The position numbers and the translations under genes were made by a program. A stretch of DNA of 64,000 nucleotides from Zopfochytrium polystomum. Taxonomy: Eukaryota; Chytridiomycota; Chytridiomycetes; Chytridiales; Chytridiaceae. The notes under the pieces were generated by a model. The model did no database searches. It was not told where the DNA came from and saw nothing but the letters and a program-made list of their open reading frames with translations. Of this stretch, positions 21,820 through 32,171 are shown in pieces. The number at the start of each line of letters is the position of its first letter. Within the stretch, counting starts at the first letter, position 1. Where the stretch lies: the NCBI GenBank assembly GCA_025765615.1, contig JAIVFJ010000239.1, positions 1 to 64,000 of the forward strand, in the 5' to 3' direction.

Positions 21820-24800
21820 ATGTCGATTGCCCCTCGCGCTCCACTTCTGCCCTGGCATCTCTCGAGTATACACGCCTACTGGCTGCACCAGACCCAGCCA
21901 AGGCGGAAAAGTTTGAAGGTGGTGCTTGCTGATTCGAGTTTATTCTTAGAGGAGCTCGCTTTCCTTGTTCCAGCGTTCGATAAGGACCGCTTCGACTGGA
22001 TCAAGGACAATCTTTCGTTCAAGCTGGCGAATTGTGGATTCCCCAAGGATCTAATGGATCGACTGTGTGGCGAGCCCGCGGACTATCTGCTTGCCAGCAA
22101 AGGATGGTGGCTGTGTGAGTCCGAACAGCCCCCGAACATGAGCGTTGCGGCCAAGGTTGCACAATCGGCGTGCCTTGCAACGGAATCTCCAACCCTCAAC
22201 ATTAGTTTGAGTGATGACGGGCTTCCTGAATTGCCCAATCACCTCAAAAACGTTACGCTGTATGCGGAGAAGTTTCCGATCGGTGATGTAAATGCACAAG
22301 AAGCGAACCTCCTTGGGGCCCAGCAGAAGTGGGTGGCTCGGGAACTGATTCCTCGATTGGGCTACAACAAGGAGACGGTCGAAATTGTCGTGAAGAATCT
22401 GGACAGATTTATCGTTCGTGGGCTTGTCACTGTTCGTGGAGACAGAATTGTCAACCGCGAATCGTTCCGCAATTTTATTCGAAAATACTGCCCCATCGAT
22501 CCGAAAGCACCACCCGAGCTGGCTGTTGTCTCCTGCGTGGATCACGATTATGTCAAGAGAGCGTTTCAGCGCGAATTCACTGATCCTCTCCACTATCTTA
22601 TCAGCTTTCGAAAGGAACTGGAAAAGGCTGCGAGTGGATGGAAAGACAAATACTACTACCCTGGTGTGTCCCTAATTCAAACGTCTGGATCTGGAAAATC
22701 ACGAGCAGTGGCTCAGTTGGCGATCCCAATTTCCAAAAAAATGCCTGGACTATTCGTAGTGTACTGCAGCTTCATGGCAAAAGACGCAAGCGGGTTTCCA
22801 GGGCGGTCAAAGATTGCGGATAGACTCCTTGCCGCTGTCGATGAGTCAGATTTCATGAGATACTTTGCAGCCTGCTACGCTTTAATCAAGGATGAATCAA
22901 CCGAATCTTTCCTGCAGAAGCTGATTGATCCCACATCTGCAGATAAGTTCTGGGAAAAAGTGGACACTGAGATGAATTCACCGCTGAATTTAGATTCTGA
23001 AAACAGCGTGTTTGCCGACAGTGAAAAACTTAAAGTTGTGTTCGTGTTTGACGAAGCGAGGCAGCTGCTATCTGACAGAGCAGGCAACCCAGTGGAAGCG
23101 AAAATGACGCCCTTTTACTTGATGCGTGCCGCTGCTCGAAATTTTGCCTCTTCCAGTCTGGCAGTTGTAGTTATAATGGATACCAAGTCGCGGCTTTCTG
23201 ATCTATCTCCAACCGCTAGACGCGACCCTTCGGAAAAGGTTGCAACTGGCAAACTAAAGCATTTCCCCCCTCTCTATCTCATTGGAAGTGTTGATGTTGG
23301 CCTCCTCAGTCGTTACGGTCTACCACTGGAAACTGCACTTGATCCTTTTGAGTATCTCAGCCATGGTCGACCACTATGGAAGTCTTTGTTGGATCAACGT
23401 AAAGACATCGGCCCTGTTCGTCAGCTTGCAGTTTCAAAGATAGCTGGAGGTGGTACTGCCAGCATGGAGATGCCACCTAAAATCACCCCGGAAGGAGCTG
23501 CAACTGTCATCAGGGCGCGTGTACCATTTCTTGTTTACCGAACAGAATTGGCAAAAGAGCTCGTGGCATCTCATTTGTGGTGGTGCATGGGTGTCTCACC
23601 AAAGAGAGATCACATTGTCGTTGGCATGCCATCTGAGCCCATCATTTCAGATGCAGCGGCATGCTGGATGCACAGCAATCAAAACCGATCAGCTGTTCTT
23701 CAAGTGTTTTCCAGCCTAGTTTCTAAGTCAGCTGTTGCAGTTGGCCACAGCGGGGAGGTTGTTGCACAACTACTTCTTGTTTTAGGCCGTGATTCAGCCA
23801 TGAGGAAAACTCAACGTATAAAGACAAAAAGTGTAGGTATTCACTGACAATACTAGTTACGCAACTGACCTATCTACATATCTAGTCAACTGACCAAAGT
23901 CCACATGTTACTACCTTTTACTTTGGAGCACTCTCAGTCACTGATTTCTTGAGGTCGACATTTTCCACCACACTTGCAGAAGCACTGGCAGAAGAAAGCA
24001 TGAAACGGAGCCAGTTCACCAACCTTCCTGATCCCATTGCAAAAGGGAAGGTGTCATTTACGCACTTTGTGCAAATGTTTGAACCTGTGACGGATTTGAC
24101 AGAGCTCACACTTCTATTCACCCGGGGTGCTGCTGTGTGTTGCAAAACCGTAAATCCTGGTGTGGACTTGATAATCCCAGTTCTCCTCCCGAACCGGGAA
24201 AACCACTATGTAACTTATGCAGAGAACATGACTTTCATTCTTGTACAAGTGAAAAACTATGCCGATCGCGGAAAAGATCCCATGTTTACATTCACGTCGA
24301 CCAAAGGAAACTCAGCCCATCGATGTGGCTTGGGGCCTTTCCCAAAGCACTTATACATCTCAATTTACATGGGACTTGGTGGAAACTCATCTAATTTCGA
24401 GGTTCTGGAGCCCACGTCCGAACTCGGCAGGCTGCAGAAAACTTTCCTTTCCGAACATCTTCAACGTTATTTGACCCCAATCGGTGGTGCATATTGCTCG
24501 GAATATGAAGCCTGCCGTCAAACCCTGCATTCAACGCTGGCACTGACTGAGGAAGTGGAACATGCAAGAAGGTGTAGACAAATCTCGGCAGCTGCTTTTG
24601 GATTGGATGAGTCCATTTATCCGTGTGTGCAAAGCTGGACTGTGGAGAAGTCGGGCAAGACAAGGACCGTTGTTGTTGATAAAAGCCCAAATGGAGAGCA
24701 GCTCACCCACGATGTTGTCTCATCATTGAAGAAGCTGCTTCGGTCCCCATCCAACCCAATACTTGCAGAGAAACGTCCAGAGCGGCAGCAGATTTTGCGT

Positions 24801-25154
24801 CGCATGTGCTACCCATCCAGTTTGAGTGCTCTTCGAGAGAGCGAGCAGGCGGCGTTTTCTAGTCCGTGTGGTGCGGCTGCATCGGGTGGCACCATTCTTC
24901 GCGACACTCCTATTAATGTGAATACAAGAGGAGCAGCAGCTGTAGATTCCCTAAGCGGAGCCGTTGCCTCTAAAAAAGGCCGGAAACACAAGGATGAGCC
25001 AGGGACCGAAAAACCGCAAAAAAGGCTGAAGCTCCAAGACGACGGTCAGCCTCGGCAACTGCAGGAGGATGCTGAAAGTTCATATAGTCAAATGAAAGTC
25101 TCGAGCCTGCAAAAAAAAAGGAAAAAGAAATTTGGAGGTCGTCAAGTTGGATAA
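21820..25154 (+). CDS. Crinkler/RHS-like P-loop NTPase plus REase-fold nuclease, intact
   Basis: Two exons (21820-23832, 23886-25154) joined across a 53-base phase-0 intron encode about 1093 residues. Residues 1-110 form an N-terminal domain (LSSIHAYWL ... RFDWIKDNL). An NTPase domain follows, with P-loop TSGSGKSRAVAQLA at about residue 288 and Walker B KVVFVFDEARQLL at about 405. After a conserved block (GMPSEPIISDAA, GHSGEVVAQLLL) comes a nuclease-like segment: NPGVDLIIPV at about 762 and FILVQVKNYA at about 790, matching the D...(E/Q)xK arrangement of restriction-endonuclease-fold enzymes. The C-terminus (from about 1035) is lysine-rich, ending in runs such as KKRKKKFGG, and could act as a nuclear signal. 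This NTPase-plus-nuclease order is that of Crinkler/RHS-type proteins of oomycetes, chytrids and trypanosomes (established families). No signal peptide or LxLFLAK header is visible. The start is the first ATG before the conserved domain; an upstream exon cannot be excluded. Function in this organism is unknown. Confidence 0.85.
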
Positions 25155-25419
25155 AAATCACGCTTATTTATGCAGTTCTCTTTAAACACCCCATAAGAAA
25201 AGAATTACTGTAAATATTTTTGTGAACAACTCATTCTAGTTCCTTGAGGCTTGTTAGAGGCTTAAGCGTTTCAACCCATCGAATATTCCCCTTTACTCAG
25301 TGTTTGTCACCTTGGAAAAACGGACGACTGCAATTACTCTGCAATTACACTGCAATTGGCCAGACTGCTCGAACTTGTGGTTTATTTATCAACGCTCGTT
25401 CTAGTCAATAGAGAACGAT

Positions 25420-26357
25420 TCACCACCACTCTGGTGGGTGCGTTCCATTGGGAGCGCTAGACAGGGCGCTCTCGGTCTTGAAGCCCGCTCCGGTGAGCTC
25501 GGCAGAGTGCTTCACTCCCACCACGTCCGCACGCTCGCCGGTGCTTTTGTCCCAATACCACTCTGACGGCCCTCTCACCAGATATCCCAACCGGAACGCC
25601 TCTTCAAACGACGGAAGCTGCAAAACCTCCTTTTCTTTTGTCCCTCTTTCAGCGTCCTCCAAGCCCTTTCCGCCAAAGGCCTCGTCCGGGTCGAGCCTTC
25701 CCAAGCTTCGTAACCACCACGCCGTCTCAGCGAGAGAGACGCTAACATTCCAGGACCCGCCCTCGACCGACCGCCGGAGCAGCGCGACCATCACCCCGTA
25801 CGCCAGGAGGTACCCCGTCGCATGGTCCAGCGCCTGCACCGGGAATGCGCGAGGCGCAGCCGACGACCCAGCCGCCGCGGCAGCATAGGCCTCCCCCTCG
25901 TCGTGGTTGAACCCCGTCGCGGTCTGCACCAACGAATCGAACCCGCGCTTCCCCGCCCACGGCCCGCTGCGCGAGTACGCCGACAGCGACGCGTACACGA
26001 TCCCCGGTCTCCTCGCCCTCGCCGCGGCCGCGCCAAACCCAAGGGCCTCCACCCCGCCCGGGCGGTACCCCTGGACCAGCACGTCCGCGCCGGCGCCTCC
26101 GTCGCCTCCGTCGCCGTCGCCGTCGAGGAGCGCGCCCAGCGCCGCGCGGCCGGCCGCGGAAGTGAGGTCGACGTGCGTGGACCGCTTGCCGCGCCCGGCG
26201 TCCATCAGGCTGGCGTCAATGTCCGGCAGGTTGGGCGACGCGACGTGCAGCACCGACGCGCCGTACAGCGCGAGGGTGTGCGTCGCGACTGGGCCTGCGA
26301 TGATGCGCGTGAGGTCGAGCACTTTGACGCCGGCGAGCGGGAGCGGCGCCGCCTCGT

Positions 26358-26391
<34 letters not shown>

Positions 26392-27240
26392 TTCCACTGC
26401 TGATGCTGCGCGCGGCGGCAGCAGCGGGAACGGCTGCGCGGGGCTCCCGTCGTCGACGCGGGTGATTGTGACGGGGATCTCGGGGCAGTTGGATCGCACT
26501 GCGGCTCCTTGCGGGTGGGCGTCCCAGAACTCGGCCGCGCTGCGGACCATGGCGACGACGAGGTTGTTTTCGGAGGCGACGGACTCGAAGAGCTCGGCGG
26601 GCCAGGTTGCGAGCGCCGCGGCGACGGAGGCGCGGTCGTGCGGAGGCGCCGCCGGCTTGGGGATGGGGTGGGGCGGATCAGAGAGGATTCTGATGACGCC
26701 GTTGCGGTGGTGGGCAAAGTTGGTGTGGATTCGAACGAAGCCGGTGCCTGCGCATTGATACTGCAAAGGGTGGTGGATGGAATGAGGTGGATGGAACGAG
26801 GCGGTGACGTTATTACGGAGAGTATGGGCATAAAGGAAAGAGAGCAGGGGCGGAGGGTTTCTTTTGCTCACCAAGCCAGCAATGCTATCCCACAACTCTG
26901 GAGCATCTCGAATCTCGCCGGTGTCTCTTTTCGCCAGCCTCACGTAGCGTTCGGAAGCAAACTCGACGGCAGCCCGTCGCGAGTCGACGGAGATGGACAG
27001 GGGCTCGGTGGTGGCACCTCGGACAGCGCGGAGGTGAATCGACGCGGCAGCGACGGCGGACGCCGCAATGACGGACTGCGCCAGCGGGGTGAGGTGGAAC
27101 GAGGACGCCAGGGCTCTGGGCGGGCCGGTGAAGGTCACGGAGAGCGCGGCGGGGCTGGGCCTGACGGCCGCCGGGAGGAGCGAGAGGAGCGCGGTTAGCA
27201 GCGCCTCGGCGGTCGGAGGAGCAGGCGGCGGCGGGACCAT
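25420..27240 (-). CDS. Class III (CaiB/BaiF) CoA-transferase family protein
   Basis: This family moves CoA between organic acids or isomerises acyl-CoAs. The key block is LPLAGVKVLDLTRIIAGPVATHTLALYGASV, then a conserved DIDASLMDAGRGKRS segment. Further family signatures are DVLVQGYRPGGVEALGF, RGFDSLVQTATGF and QALDHATGYLLAYG. A 111-base intron at 26871-26761 is in frame (37 codons), and removal leaves 569 residues. The N-terminal 230 residues before the catalytic fold are alanine-rich and typical of the longer fungal members. The start at 27240 is the only ATG before the conserved N-terminal region. The gene is divergent from UTP11 across about 630 bases. Substrate is unknown. Confidence 0.88.
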
Positions 27241-27872
27241 CTTCCTCTCTTGCTGCGCGTTGTTTGCGCAAGTGCAAAACAGGGACTAGGATTCCCAGTC
27301 AGTGGCGTGTATCAGGAGAGAGAGCTGGACAGTCGTTACCAGCCGTTGCAGCCGAGCTTGAGTGGGACAGGGGTGGAGACGGCAGGGATTGTATATATGT
27401 AGCCGGGATGATTTGTTCACGGCAAAATTGCATCGCCGTCACAGGATGTCGTCATCATCCCCCGTCTCCGCAGGATGGGAGCCGGCTCCTTTTCGGGTCG
27501 GTCGAAAGCTCCGGCTGCTGGCTGCTGGACCACGTGCCAGCTATTATTATTCTATCTTTGATGCAAAGAGCAGGGATTTCGCCAGCTTCTTTATTGTTAG
27601 CGGCGGGGTGCATCAAACTTGGGATTCTGCTGTTGGTGGGAACTCGTATTCCAAACCCCCGCGGGCGAAGTTCCAGGTTGTATTCGGAACAATCCCGGTT
27701 CAATCGTGATTCACCTCTGACTGACTAGCCCTTGGCTCGAAAAAGCGGAAGATGTGAGCGACGGAACGGCCGTTAAGGCGGCCAGCCCTTGGCTCCGTCC
27801 AAATGCCCAAAATCTTGTGCCACTGTTCTTTCTTTCTTTCTTCTTTCTTTCTTTTGCCAAAACCAACAAGCC
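27241..27872. other. Divergent promoter region between CoA-transferase and UTP11
   Basis: No gene is seen. A TATATAT string near 27391 could serve the CoA-transferase on the minus strand, and a TTTC-rich tract (27827-27855) lies just before the UTP11 start. Confidence 0.4.
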
Positions 27873-29079
27873 ATGTCGTCCCTGAGGTAAGAGCGATCGG
27901 ACAATTACCCCGCCCAGTCCTACCTCTCGGTCGCCGCGCGATCGCATGCCGGCGAGGCTGGATCGGCTGCAATCCCCTTGGCATCCTTTTGCCTCCCTTC
28001 CCGAAATCCACACAATGACGTGACGACCTTCCGCCCCCCCTCGTCCTCCTCCTCCTCCTCGTCCCCCCCTCCCTCGCAGGAAAGCCGCCAGCATCACCCG
28101 GCGCGCCCACAAGGAGCGGGCGCAGCCCAGCGAGCGCAAGCACCTCGGGCTCCTCGAAAAGAAAAAGGACTACCGCCAGCGCGCGGCCAACTACAAGAAG
28201 AAGCAGCGGGCGCTCGACATCCTCAAGCGCAAAGCGGCGTTCCGCAACCCGGACGAGTTCTACTTTGGCATGATCAACAGCCGCACGCGGGACGGCGTGC
28301 ACGTCGGCCGGCCCGCGGCGCAGCGCGCGAAAAAGGAGTACACACATGACGAGCTGAAGCTGTTCAAGATCCAGGACGGCGGGTACGTCGGGTACCAGCG
28401 GAATGTGAACAGGAGCAAGCTGGAGAAGATGAAGGCTGGGTTGCATTTTGTGGAGGGGCACGCGGACGATGAGGATGATGATGACGACGAGGGCGAGGGG
28501 CAGTACGAGGACGAGACGGGGGAGGGTGATGATGGTGGTGACGGCGACAAAAGTGATGGGGACAACGGAAAGTCAGAGAGACGACTGCCGAGGGGGAAGC
28601 ACACGGTGTTTGTAGATACCGAGGAGGAGGCGGCCGAGTTCGACCCAGCGGAATACTTTGACACACCAAAAGAGCTCCTCCATCGAAGGTTTAATCGGCC
28701 GCGGAAGGCGATGCTGGAGAGCGGTGACGTCCCGATCCCGGAGCCAGACACTCTCCAGGTATGCCTCCCCATCTCTTGCACTCCGGAGCTGTTTGCTTGT
28801 ACTTACTTTGCCAAACTATCCTTTGCAGAAAGCGGCAGTGTCCCGTTCGAGGCACTACGAACTGCTGGTGTCCCGGCAGGCTCGCGAAGAAAACCTCCTG
28901 CAAATGCAAATGGAGCTTGATAAGCACAAACAGCTGATGGTGAGGAGCGGGCGGGATAATTTCTTTCCGTGTCTAACCGCGGCCATTTCGTCGGATAGGG
29001 CAAGGGTGCAAAGAAGAAGGTGGGCACTGACAAAAACGGGCGTCCCATTTACAAGTGGAAGGCTGAACGGAAACGTTAA
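27873..29079 (+). CDS. UTP11: U3 snoRNP component UTP11 (SSU processome)
   Basis: Utp11 is a nucleolar protein of the small-subunit processome needed for 18S rRNA maturation. Four exons (27873-27886, 28080-28758, 28829-28939, 28999-29079) give 294 residues in one frame. The first exon is only 14 bases (MSSL plus two bases). The protein begins MSSLRKAASITRRAHKERAQP and continues with HLGLLEKKKDYRQRA, FYFGMINSRTRDGVH and an internal acidic stretch (EDDDDDEGEG). It ends with NGRPIYKWKAERKR, the conserved family terminus. Length and architecture match the family, so the assignment is secure. Confidence 0.96.
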
Positions 29080-29439
29080 CAACACTTCGAGGCAGCCGAG
29101 ATGCTGGCTAGTTCTCGAATACCCCTCCACTGCTGTTTCCACAAGAGACGAAACGCAAGTCATTGTTGCATGCATCGTTGTCGTTCGCCCCCGTCCTGGC
29201 CACTGTACGGCCCTTTTCGTTATGCCAGCTTTCTAAACGCAATAAGATAATTTGTAAAAGTGTTCGCACAACGTTCAATGAAGGTTTTTTTATTGCTCAG
29301 GGGTCGGTCGTTGGGACCACACCTGGAAGATCCTTGGCGCATTTGGACAATGTTCTCCATCATATCTTTTTTTTTCTTTTTGTGTGTGTGGGTGGGTGTG
29401 TGTGTGTGTGTTTTCGCTTGCATAGAGAGGAGCTACGAG
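29080..29439. other. Convergent 3' region with TG tract
   Basis: About 360 bases between the ends of UTP11 and the ALDH gene. A TTTTC/TG-rich tract lies at 29368-29412. No gene is seen. Confidence 0.6.
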
Positions 29440-30942
29440 CTAAATGTACCAGCCAAAGTTCTTGTCTGCAATGTAGGTGGTGATTTGCTTGGGTTCCAGG
29501 TACGAGTTGAGGCCGAACGGCCCGAGCTCCCTGCCGGTGCCGCTCTTCTTGAACCCGCCCCATGGCAGCTGCACAAAGCAGGGCTGCGAGCAGTTGTTCC
29601 ACACGATGCCCGCGCGCAGCTTGCGCGTGACGCGCTTGAGCTGCGCCGGGTCCGTGGTAAAGACGGCGCCCGCCAGGCCAAACTCGCTGTCGTTTGCGAG
29701 CGTCACGGCCTCCTCCTCGGTGCGGAACGTCATGACCGACAGTACTGGGCCGAAAATCTCCTCCCGCCACACGCGCATGTGCGGCTTGACGCCCGTCAGA
29801 ACGGTCGGGTGGACGTAGAACCCGCGCTCGTGGGCGTCGACCGTGTCCGGGCTCGCGCGGCCGGCGACCGTCGCACCCTCCTCGACGGCGCCGGCGATGT
29901 ACGCCAGCACCTTTTGCTGCTGCGCCTTGCTGACCAGCGGGCCGACGTTGGATGTCTTGTCGAGCGGGTCGCCGACGACCAGGTTCGCGGTCATCTCGAC
30001 CAGCTTTGCGACGAGGCGGTCCGCGAGGTCCTCGTGGACCAGCAGGCGCGACGTTGCGCTGCAGATCTGGCCGTTGGTCCAGAAGCAGCCGAACATGATC
30101 CACTCGCAGGTGCGCTCCAGCACCGGCGCGTCAAACACGATCGCGGGCGACTTGCCGCCGAGCTCCAGCGCAACGTTCTTGATGTCCTCCGCCGCCGCCT
30201 TCATGATGCCCCGCCCCGTCGGCACGCTGCCCGTGAACGCGACCTTGGCAACGTCCGGGTGCGCCACGAGCGCCGCGCCGGCCTCGCCGCCCAGGCCGTT
30301 GACGACGTTCAGCACCCCGGCGGGCAGCCCGACGTCTGCGGCGATCTGCGCGAGCTGCAGCGCCGACAGCGGCGTCAGCTCGGACGGCTTGAGCACCATG
30401 GTACACCCCGCGGCGAGGGCGGGTGCGATCTTCCAGAGCGCCATGAGGGCCGGGTAGTTCCACGGCACGATGGCGCCGACGACGCCGGCGGGTTCGTAGA
30501 CGAGCTCGCCTGAAAAGTCCGCGTGCGGCAGCGGGACTTTTTCGTACTGCCGCGCGTCGAGCTGCTCGGCGAGGCCCGCGTAGTACTCGAAGCAGCCGGC
30601 GACGTCTTCCATGTCCCAGACGGCCTCGGCGAGCGGCTTGCCGCAGTCTACGGTCTCGAGCCGGCCGAGGGCGTCCGTCTTTTTCTTGACTTCTTCAGCC
30701 ATGGCGCGCAGGTAGACGGCGCGCTCGGCGCCGGTGGTGGCGCCCCAGGACGAGTCGAAGGCGCGCTTGGCGGCCTGCACGGCCAGGTCGATGTCTTCGG
30801 CTGTGCCGCTGGCGACGCGCTGCACGACCTGCTCCGTTGCCGGGGTGATGACGTCCATGTACTTGCCCTTGACGGGCGCGACCCACTTGCCGTCGATGAA
30901 GAGCTCTGTGAGCGTCGGGAGCTGGACGGCTGCGTCGGTCAT
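29440..30942 (-). CDS. Aldehyde dehydrogenase, betaine-aldehyde-dehydrogenase-like (ALDH10/ALDH9 type)
   Basis: An intronless frame of 500 residues from MTDAAVQLP. NAD(P)-dependent aldehyde dehydrogenases oxidise aldehydes to acids. All landmarks are present: GAIVPWNYPALMALWK and LKPSELTPL for cofactor binding, FTGSVPTGR, the general-base glutamate in ALELGGKSP, and the catalytic cysteine in NGQICSATSR. Near the end NCSQPCFVQLPWGG is followed by FKKSGTGRELGPFGL and a terminal GWYI, a pattern I associate with plant-type betaine aldehyde dehydrogenases. Substrates would then be betaine aldehyde or aminoaldehydes, which is inferred. The frame stays open to 31104 upstream, but this extension is Ser/Thr-rich and reaches into the GA tract, so the ATG at 30942 is preferred. 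Confidence 0.93.
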   Translation of the reverse strand: MTDAAVQLPTLTELFIDGKWVAPVKGKYMDVITPATEQVVQRVASGTAEDIDLAVQAAKRAFDSSWGATTGAERAVYLRAMAEEVKKKTDALGRLETVDCGKPLAEAVWDMEDVAGCFEYYAGLAEQLDARQYEKVPLPHADFSGELVYEPAGVVGAIVPWNYPALMALWKIAPALAAGCTMVLKPSELTPLSALQLAQIAADVGLPAGVLNVVNGLGGEAGAALVAHPDVAKVAFTGSVPTGRGIMKAAAEDIKNVALELGGKSPAIVFDAPVLERTCEWIMFGCFWTNGQICSATSRLLVHEDLADRLVAKLVEMTANLVVGDPLDKTSNVGPLVSKAQQQKVLAYIAGAVEEGATVAGRASPDTVDAHERGFYVHPTVLTGVKPHMRVWREEIFGPVLSVMTFRTEEEAVTLANDSEFGLAGAVFTTDPAQLKRVTRKLRAGIVWNNCSQPCFVQLPWGGFKKSGTGRELGPFGLNSYLEPKQITTYIADKNFGWYI

Positions 30943-31078
30943 ATGAGCGGGTGGGGGCAGTGTGTGAAGTGAAGCGAAGGGTAGAGTCGTGGAGAAGCAG
31001 GAGAATGTGATAAGGGATTCGGATTTGATGGATCCACCGGCTATTTTCTCATTTTTGGTATGATAAGAATTTGTTCGA

Positions 31079-31245
31079 ATGGAGACAGAGACAGAGAGGC
31101 ACAAGACAGAGAGAGAGAGAGCGAGAGAGAGAGAGGGAGAGGGAGAGAGAGAGAGGGAGAGAGAGATAGACAGAGAGAGAGGGAGAGAGATAGCGAGAGC
31201 AGAGAGAGGGAGACAGAGAGAGAGACAGCAGCAGAGAATCAGAAC
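31079..31245. repeat. Long GA/GACA microsatellite upstream of ALDH
   Basis: About 165 bases almost entirely of GA and GAGAGG units on the plus strand, ending 137 bases upstream of the minus-strand ALDH start. The rest of 30943-31640 shows no gene. Confidence 0.95.
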
Positions 31246-31639
31246 GAGAGTGAGAGGGACTCAAGTCAGCTGTCTTCAACCAGTCAGGTCAGCTGGTGTC
31301 CCCACTTGGCATACCGTTGCTCTCCCCGCTTATCCACTGCCCCATCGACCTCGGCGAACGCTGACAAAGGTTGACCATGCACGGAAACTACATGTCGGTG
31401 CACTGCTACACATTCACTTTGCCGAGCTTTGCGATTATTTAACATTTCGAAACGAGACTTCGCAGACACTTAGTGTAACATTTGAAGCGCAACATGCTGC
31501 ATGAAGCTGGTCTAAATACCAGCGGTGATCGTTTCGTAATGCACAGAACTCTAGAATTTGAGCCGCTCATGAAAAATTGAACAAACTACTTTTTAGATAG
31601 CTGTACAAGGTCAAAAATTGATAAGAGATTGTATGGAGC

Positions 31640-31990
31640 TTGTGGAAACATCGAAGAAGAAAGCAAACTGGAGCTCCATTTGCTTCTGCCGAAAGGATTT
31701 TGATTGAAGCGAAGCAAGCTGCAAAGCACCTCATGAAATCTGACTCATATAGACAGCGGCAAATAGTCTTTTCGCAATCTTTGGACCCAGGAAACCTGCT
31801 TGCGCCTTTTGCCATGAAGCTGCAGCCACTACATACAATCCAGGCATTTCTTTTGAAATCGGAATTGTAAATCTGAGCAGGCACTGCTCGTGAATTCCGG
31901 AGCCAGTCTTTTAAATTGAGGGACACCAGAGTCGTAGTAACCGTTGCATCGGTGTATTGACATGTTGAAGGTTTACTTGTTTCGTTCATT
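31640..31990 (-). pseudogene. Internal relic of the Crinkler/RHS-like NTPase domain
   Basis: The minus strand matches the P-loop to post-P-loop part of the intact gene (about 22660-22960). The string GCAGCTTCATGGCAAAAG is shared, and the block GCSFMAKGASRFPG is followed by YESDFMRCFAACFASIK. The P-loop itself is destroyed (GSGKS is lost), and frames shift. Both ends fade into unrelated sequence. This is a short non-functional fragment. Confidence 0.85.
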
Positions 31991-32171
31991 CTTACACGTA
32001 AATATTCGCCTAGTTTCTTCGCCTAGTTCTCCAGTACTTTCAAAGAGACAGACTAACAAACATAGTTGCGCCCACGCATACATGTCTGTTCAATTTCTGG
32101 CACGGTCCCCCTTTAAAGTGACAATGAGAATCACGCAGCTGACCCTTCACGTCGTCCGAGGGCAATTTGGA

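Noticed and set aside
25907..27198. Plus-strand frames opposite the CoA-transferase
   Set aside because: They are antisense shadows of alanine-rich codons. The minus strand has clear family motifs.
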